NCBI RefSeq assembly: GCF_015832195.1
Contig: NC_052016.1
Location: 28,975,129-29,039,128 of the forward strand
DNA: 64,000 nt
From: Motacilla alba alba
Taxonomy: Eukaryota; Chordata; Aves; Passeriformes; Motacillidae
Direction of reading: 5' to 3'
Shown here: piece after piece, positions 59,011-64,000 of the stretch
How positions within the stretch are numbered: position 1 is the stretch's first letter
How the letters are laid out: every line of letters starts with the position of its first letter
Made by a program: the position numbers and the translations under genes
The notes under the pieces: generated by a model
What the model saw: the letters and a program-made list of their open reading frames with translations, nothing else
Databases searched by the model: none
Told to the model about the DNA's origin: nothing

Positions 59011-62000
59011 GTAAGTCAGCTTCTTTTTGAAAGGAAAATTCTGCAAACTTACAAATAAGTTGAATTTTACCATTTAACCCAAAGAAAATGCTGGTTGAGC
59101 AATATGTGTTTGCTGGGCTTTCATTACAGGTGTGCAAGTTTTACTAATGTCATGGAGGAGACTTCTTTTGGCTCTTGCTTCTTTGAAACTTGTTATTTGA
59201 CTGTCTAGTTATTAAAAATAAATAACGAGTTCCTAATGAGGCATTATGCTGAAAACAAACATTCAGTTTGTATTAGCAGTGTTTTAGAGCTTTGACAGAC
59301 AGTGCTGATACCAGGGACTTGTGTGTATGTCCTGGGAAGCTGCTGAACTTAGGTTTAGCTACCGCCTTGGCTAAATTCCCTCAGTTAGTACTAGGTAGTC
59401 ACTGGTCTTCAGAAAAAGCAGGTATTTCTAAACCTTGTTGATAACTGTTTGTCTCAGTGAAATAGTCCATCATCTGTAATCAGGTTAGACAGTTCCCAGT
59501 GAAGGTCGATGCCCCACGCCTGGAAACATTTGGATGGGACTCTGAAGGGGATTGGACTGGATGACCTTCAAAAAGTCCCTTCCAACGCAATTCCATGATT
59601 TTATAAATATGCTGCTAACATGATAATTTAATATAGCAGCTTGGGTCTGGTGATGCAAACTGTTCTTTGCACAATGTAAATGTGAAGCAAAACTATCTAG
59701 ATGACTGCTGGGAGTTGTGGGAAGAGTCAGTTTAAGCTCTTGACTGTTTGTGGATAGTCATAATGTGAAACTTTTATAGACTTGAGGGTTTGTTTACACT
59801 AATTTTGTCCTTCTTGTTGAGGGCTGAGTATTGCTGACATAAAAAATTAGTGCTGAAGTGCAAGTAACTCAGGTGTTACTGCAGTGTAAGGTAAAATGAT
59901 TACCCTGAAACTTGAAAGCCTGTTATTAAGTTGCCCTCTCCTTGCAATAGTATTCTTCTTGTACTAGTGTAAGGTACTTCTGTATCTCTTGCCAGGGGTA
60001 AAATGATATTATCTGTAGCTGAGATGGTTGTCAATGACTATTTCTGTAAGCAAGTGTGCTTTTAAGGATCATCTCTTGGTCTTTGGTACCAGCTTTTCAT
60101 AGTGGTAGAATATTCAATGGGATTAATCAGAGGGCTGTAGCACAGTGTGTAAACTGGTTTTCGCCACAAGGTGGGGCAAAATAAGTGCATCAAAGCAACT
60201 GGCTTAATCCAATTTGAAACCAGTAACTTAACTAAAATTCTGTGTGATGCACAAAGCATGTGGTCTTATGGTTCTCTTTTTCACCTGACTTCCATCAATA
60301 CTGCAAGTGGCTATGTGTGTGGTTATTGTAGCAGTCTCTTGACTTCAGGTTTCAGCCATTGTGCTTTACCAATAAGCAGTGGGAATTTCTTACTACCTCC
60401 CCTCGCCTTTTCTAGAAAGTTCCTCTTTTTAAGATTGGTTTTTTTTCAAGTAACATTAGTTATTGTGTCCATTTTGCACTCATAATATCAGGTTTCTGTT
60501 GGAATTTGGAAAGCACACGTATGTGTCATATGCTTATTATTCTACATTTGGAAGAGTAGAAGGACCACAACTTGTTTCATTAGATATCCATTATGAAAAA
60601 TTGCATCTGAAATAGGCAAAGAAGTATTAGTCAGAACAGTGGTTCTGATCATAGCTTTTTTCATCTTTGATGTAGATGGTTGCCACTTGCTGTAAGTCTC
60701 TCAGGACTCTCTAAATGGCAAAACCCAGCTGTTATTTGCAAAGATGCTTTTCCATCGTAGTTACCAGCAGCTTCACTTGCATGTACCACTAGGTAGCCAA
60801 CCTTCTGTAGTACTTAAATTCTTTGGCCTCACCTGTGCATTTTCTGTCCTTCTAGAATCTCTTTACTACACTGACTTGTAGACTTAAACAGTCAAAATAC
60901 TGGGGAAGTAATGATGTCCAGAATATGCTTGTAAATTAATAAATTGTGAACTTTGCTGGCCTGAACTCAACAATTCCAAGCTCATAAGAATCTTAAGGCA
61001 TGCAATCGCTGTAATTTAAATCTTGATGTAACTTAAAATTATCTTCAATGATACATTGACTGATTTCTCCTACTGGTCTAAAAAACTCTTCCTTAAGTAA
61101 GGAAAAAAGTTCCTATCCTAAGGCTGAGGCTGTTTCCAGTTGAAGCAGTACTGCCTTTTTTCCTAGTCCCTGTCTATTCTTATTTAGCAAAGAATTTGTT
61201 TACTTTCCCTGTGTAGTGGACATACTTAGTCGTGTACTAGATGCTTTTACACTGTAAAGTGAACCCACTGAAGACAAATGGAAGAAAGAAATAACTACAA
61301 GATTAAATGCCCTGTGTTTTGCCACAGCGCACTGACCATATTTAAAGACCATATTTAAAACTTCTTATGCACCCCAAGTTTAACAGATGAGCCATGTTTG
61401 GTGACTTTGCCCACTCCCAGTTTGCTTTCTTTAGTGCTTCATGTTGTCTTAAGGAAATGCACTGTAAAAGAGGAGGTTAAGACAGGGGAAATATGAAAAT
61501 GGTTTTAGGGTCAAACAGATATATTGAACTTTTCTGAAACTTACCTTGTTAAACTTTGCAAAAAATGGCAAATCATTTTTGTGTCAAGCTGTTGTTTCCC
61601 CAGGATCCCAAGATGCTTACCAAATGAGGCAAACTCGTGTCTCGGGGCAGAAGAACGGGCTTGTTGCTGGGTAGCTTGCAGAGCTGATCTAATTTTTATG
61701 TGACTAACTTGAGTGCTGCCCATGACTATTTTAAATACTTGGTTTGGTTTAACTCTGTCTTGCTAAGTTGGATTTCTTATCATGGGTATTGATAAAGTAG
61801 GTCTTGTTCCTCTGCAGCCTAGCTCTTACCAATGCTACAAGTGAGGAATGAGTTGTACAAAGGAGTGTCAAAGGCATAGGTCTCTCAGCATGAATTAGAT
61901 CCTAGACACTCTAAAGCAGAAAGTCTTCCAATTAGGAATTAAAAGGTGATGTATATCAGGCACTATAGATATTGGATACTACAGAATACTCAGGGCCAAG

Positions 62001-64000
62001 GAAAAGTATCAGGTAGATGGCAAATTAGTGAACTGACAGGCCTTAAAACAAGCAAGCAAACTGTCCCCCCGCCTCAAACTATTAAAACAAGAAAACCTTA
62101 ATAAGTTAATAATTAAGTATTAATTAGCAAACAGGATAAAGTACACAGAAAGATAAAGCTTCTGGTTTTGAGGTGAGAGGAAATAAAAACTTGAAATACT
62201 GTTTTGGAAACAAGTTAATCAAGTACATGTCAGGTGCGATGAAGGAGATGACAGTTCCCAGTGTCATGCTATTGCCAAGGAATTAGTGAATTTAATGTCA
62301 GGAGGAAATAATCCTGTTTGTGTTGTAATCATGCCAACATCATCCAAACCTGTGCCCAGTGTGCACAGAAAAATAGTTTTAAAACCAACAAAAGCAATTG
62401 AAAAAGGCTTATGAAGTATAGAAAAACTAAGAAGCAGCTTTTTGCCCTTGAGACTTGATGCAGTAGGATTTAAGGCTCATGTCTGGATGCTATATTATGT
62501 TCTTTTTCTGTAAAGAATTATAATGACCAGAGCAGTGAGATTTCTGGTATGTCTATGTTGAATGTAAGGTGAAGGTTGAATAAGCTGGGTTAAATCAGGT
62601 AGTGGTCATGAATCTGTAAAAGGGCAAGCACAGATGGGCAAATTAGTTGAGACCTTTTGAATAACTGTTCATCTATCTTCCATGCTTCAGCCATCCTGTC
62701 TTTAATACTCAAGTGTAATTCATGCCATAATGTTGCTTTAGATGGAATTCTGACACTGTGGAAGTAGGTCTTGCTTTTGCATCTGAGGGGATTGATGGCT
62801 TCCTTTTCCACACAAAGTGTTGTCCTCACTAGCTTTTTCATTTGGCCTAAATAGAGCATTGTTTCTACTGAGTGGGTGTAGCAGCTTCTCTAATGTTCTC
62901 CCAGCTGCCTCTTGTGTCCTCCACCACCACTGTGGGCAGAGAAGGTCAGTGAAAATCACATTCATGTGGCTCAATGAATGGTCCTGGGATAAGAGGACTG
63001 TATATAGAAATTAACACTTTCAAAAACCAAAAAATTAAAACAAAAAGAATTCCAAAGCCCATACTTCAGGTTATCTCTTTTCCAAATTGAAAATGGTAAA
63101 ACGGTTTTGTGGGAGATGAGATGCCAGTGGCCCCTTGTAGTTATGGATTCATTAACCAGATACGTCTTCATCCATGACTGAAACATCTGGAAAAGCCATA
63201 GGATAGGTGTCTTGGCTTCTGCTTGTTTTGTTCCAGTTGCTGGGACAGAGTAGTCCTGATGATAAACTATAGAAATAAGTATCCTAACAGCAGTTGCTTT
63301 TCATTTTTCAGTATGTGATTATTTAGTTACTGTGCAGTTGGTGTGTAATACAAGAATCACAATTTATGGGAAGAAATAACAGTAGAAGTCTAAACATTTC
63401 TGATGTATAAAAACTAAACATGGAAACAGGTAGGACTGGGAATAAGTATATTTTATGACAGTGAGTAGTTTTGAATAGTTTACCTTTGTGTCTAGTTGAC
63501 AAGTGTAAAACCAAGTATTACACAATGAACTCAAACTGACAAATCTCTGGTATCATTTGAGAAAGTAAGTGTTTAAAATTAGTCTATCATGCTTTATGGC
63601 TTCCTGAAGGCTTCTTTTTCTAAAAGTACAGTACTGAGTAGTCTCTGGGCCTGGACATCTGCAACTTAGTTAAGAGTTCTTGTTTACTTACATATCCCTT
63701 CACAAGGTTGCATACTTTTTTTTAAAAGAAAAATCAAAGGAATAGAATATATCAAGCTTTTATTTCCACCTGAAATTATTTGAGTCTACAGTTTTGGCAT
63801 TGAAATGCTAATGATAGCTGCTAATTTAATTTATTTTACTAATATGGAAATCTTGGGAAGGGAGGGATGCAGCAAAAATTAGAACTTTCATGCATGTAAA
63901 ATTCTAAATATAAATTTGGGTGTATACTTCTGCATTTTAGTAATGCTACAGAAGCTATTGAAGAAGTCTCTACCAGTGATTTTGGGAGAACAAGGCAGTA
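59011..64000 (+). other. NECTIN3: NECTIN3 intron 2, 5' part (continues past window)
   Basis: The intron opens with GTAAGTC after codon position 1 of residue 181. Exon 3, which should start with an Ig C-type domain, is not in the remaining 5 kb: no acceptor is followed by a frame resembling the second nectin-3 Ig domain. Apart from one CR1 tail near 59.5 kb the stretch is plain A+T-rich intronic DNA. Confidence 0.85.
59470..59606 (+). mobile_element. CR1 LINE 3' tail fragment in intron 2
   Basis: Shows the CR1 3' consensus order: GGTCGATGCCCCACGCCTGG, AACATTTGGATGGGACTCTG, GATTGGACTGGATGACCTTC, GTCCCTTCCAACGCAATTCC, then a decayed ATTCCATGATTTTAT tail. It is 5'-truncated and non-coding. Confidence 0.92.

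Noticed and set aside
61141..61200. Possible NECTIN3 exon 3 acceptor (TTTCCAG followed by TTGAAG)
   Set aside because: The phase would give V-E at the start, as expected, but the following residues do not resemble the second nectin-3 Ig domain.
1..64000. CRISPR arrays, tRNA or rRNA genes, bacterial operons
   Set aside because: No spaced identical repeats, no cloverleaf-like tRNA signatures and no operon structure were seen; the DNA is clearly vertebrate.

Overview
The window is vertebrate nuclear DNA, almost certainly from a songbird (passerine). It has large non-coding stretches, a G+C-rich CpG-island promoter, GT-AG introns, several truncated CR1 LINE copies (the dominant avian retrotransposon), and three solo-LTR-like elements. 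Two of those LTRs resemble LTR families I recall as abundant in songbird genomes; this is memory, not a database search. There is no bacterial-style gene organisation.

The only protein-coding gene I can support is the 5' part of NECTIN3 (nectin cell adhesion molecule 3) on the + strand. Exon 1 (34352-34553) encodes a long signal-peptide region inside a CpG island (about 33130-35290). Exon 2 (58672-59010) encodes the membrane-distal Ig V-set domain. The two join in matching phase across a 24.1 kb first intron. Intron 2 opens at 59011 and runs off the window; no exon 3 was found. The window therefore holds residues 1-180 and one base of codon 181.

Layout. 1-33 kb is intergenic, A+T-rich sequence. 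It contains an orphan CpG-rich island at 2.17-2.64 kb, a minus-strand LTR at 5.2-5.7 kb, a plus-strand LTR at 13.2-13.6 kb, two CR1 tails near 24.7 and 25.8 kb, a perfect 18-bp-arm hairpin at 30.4 kb, and a few segments that read like conserved non-coding elements. The best of these is at 31.65-32.56 kb, with a near-consensus RFX X-box and a perfect octamer. 33.1-35.3 kb is the NECTIN3 CpG island and promoter. 35.3-58.7 kb is intron 1, with CR1 copies at 41.9, 42.8-43.5, 46.7-47.5 and 47.5-48.1 kb, and a minus-strand solo LTR at 44.9-45.6 kb that has a perfect 6-bp target duplication. 59.0-64.0 kb is the start of intron 2, with one CR1 tail.

I found no convincing novel biological system, CRISPR array, tRNA or rRNA. 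The findings worth a second look are the orphan CpG island with an exon-like segment beside it, the hairpin, the candidate regulatory elements upstream of NECTIN3, and the unusual signal-peptide exon.
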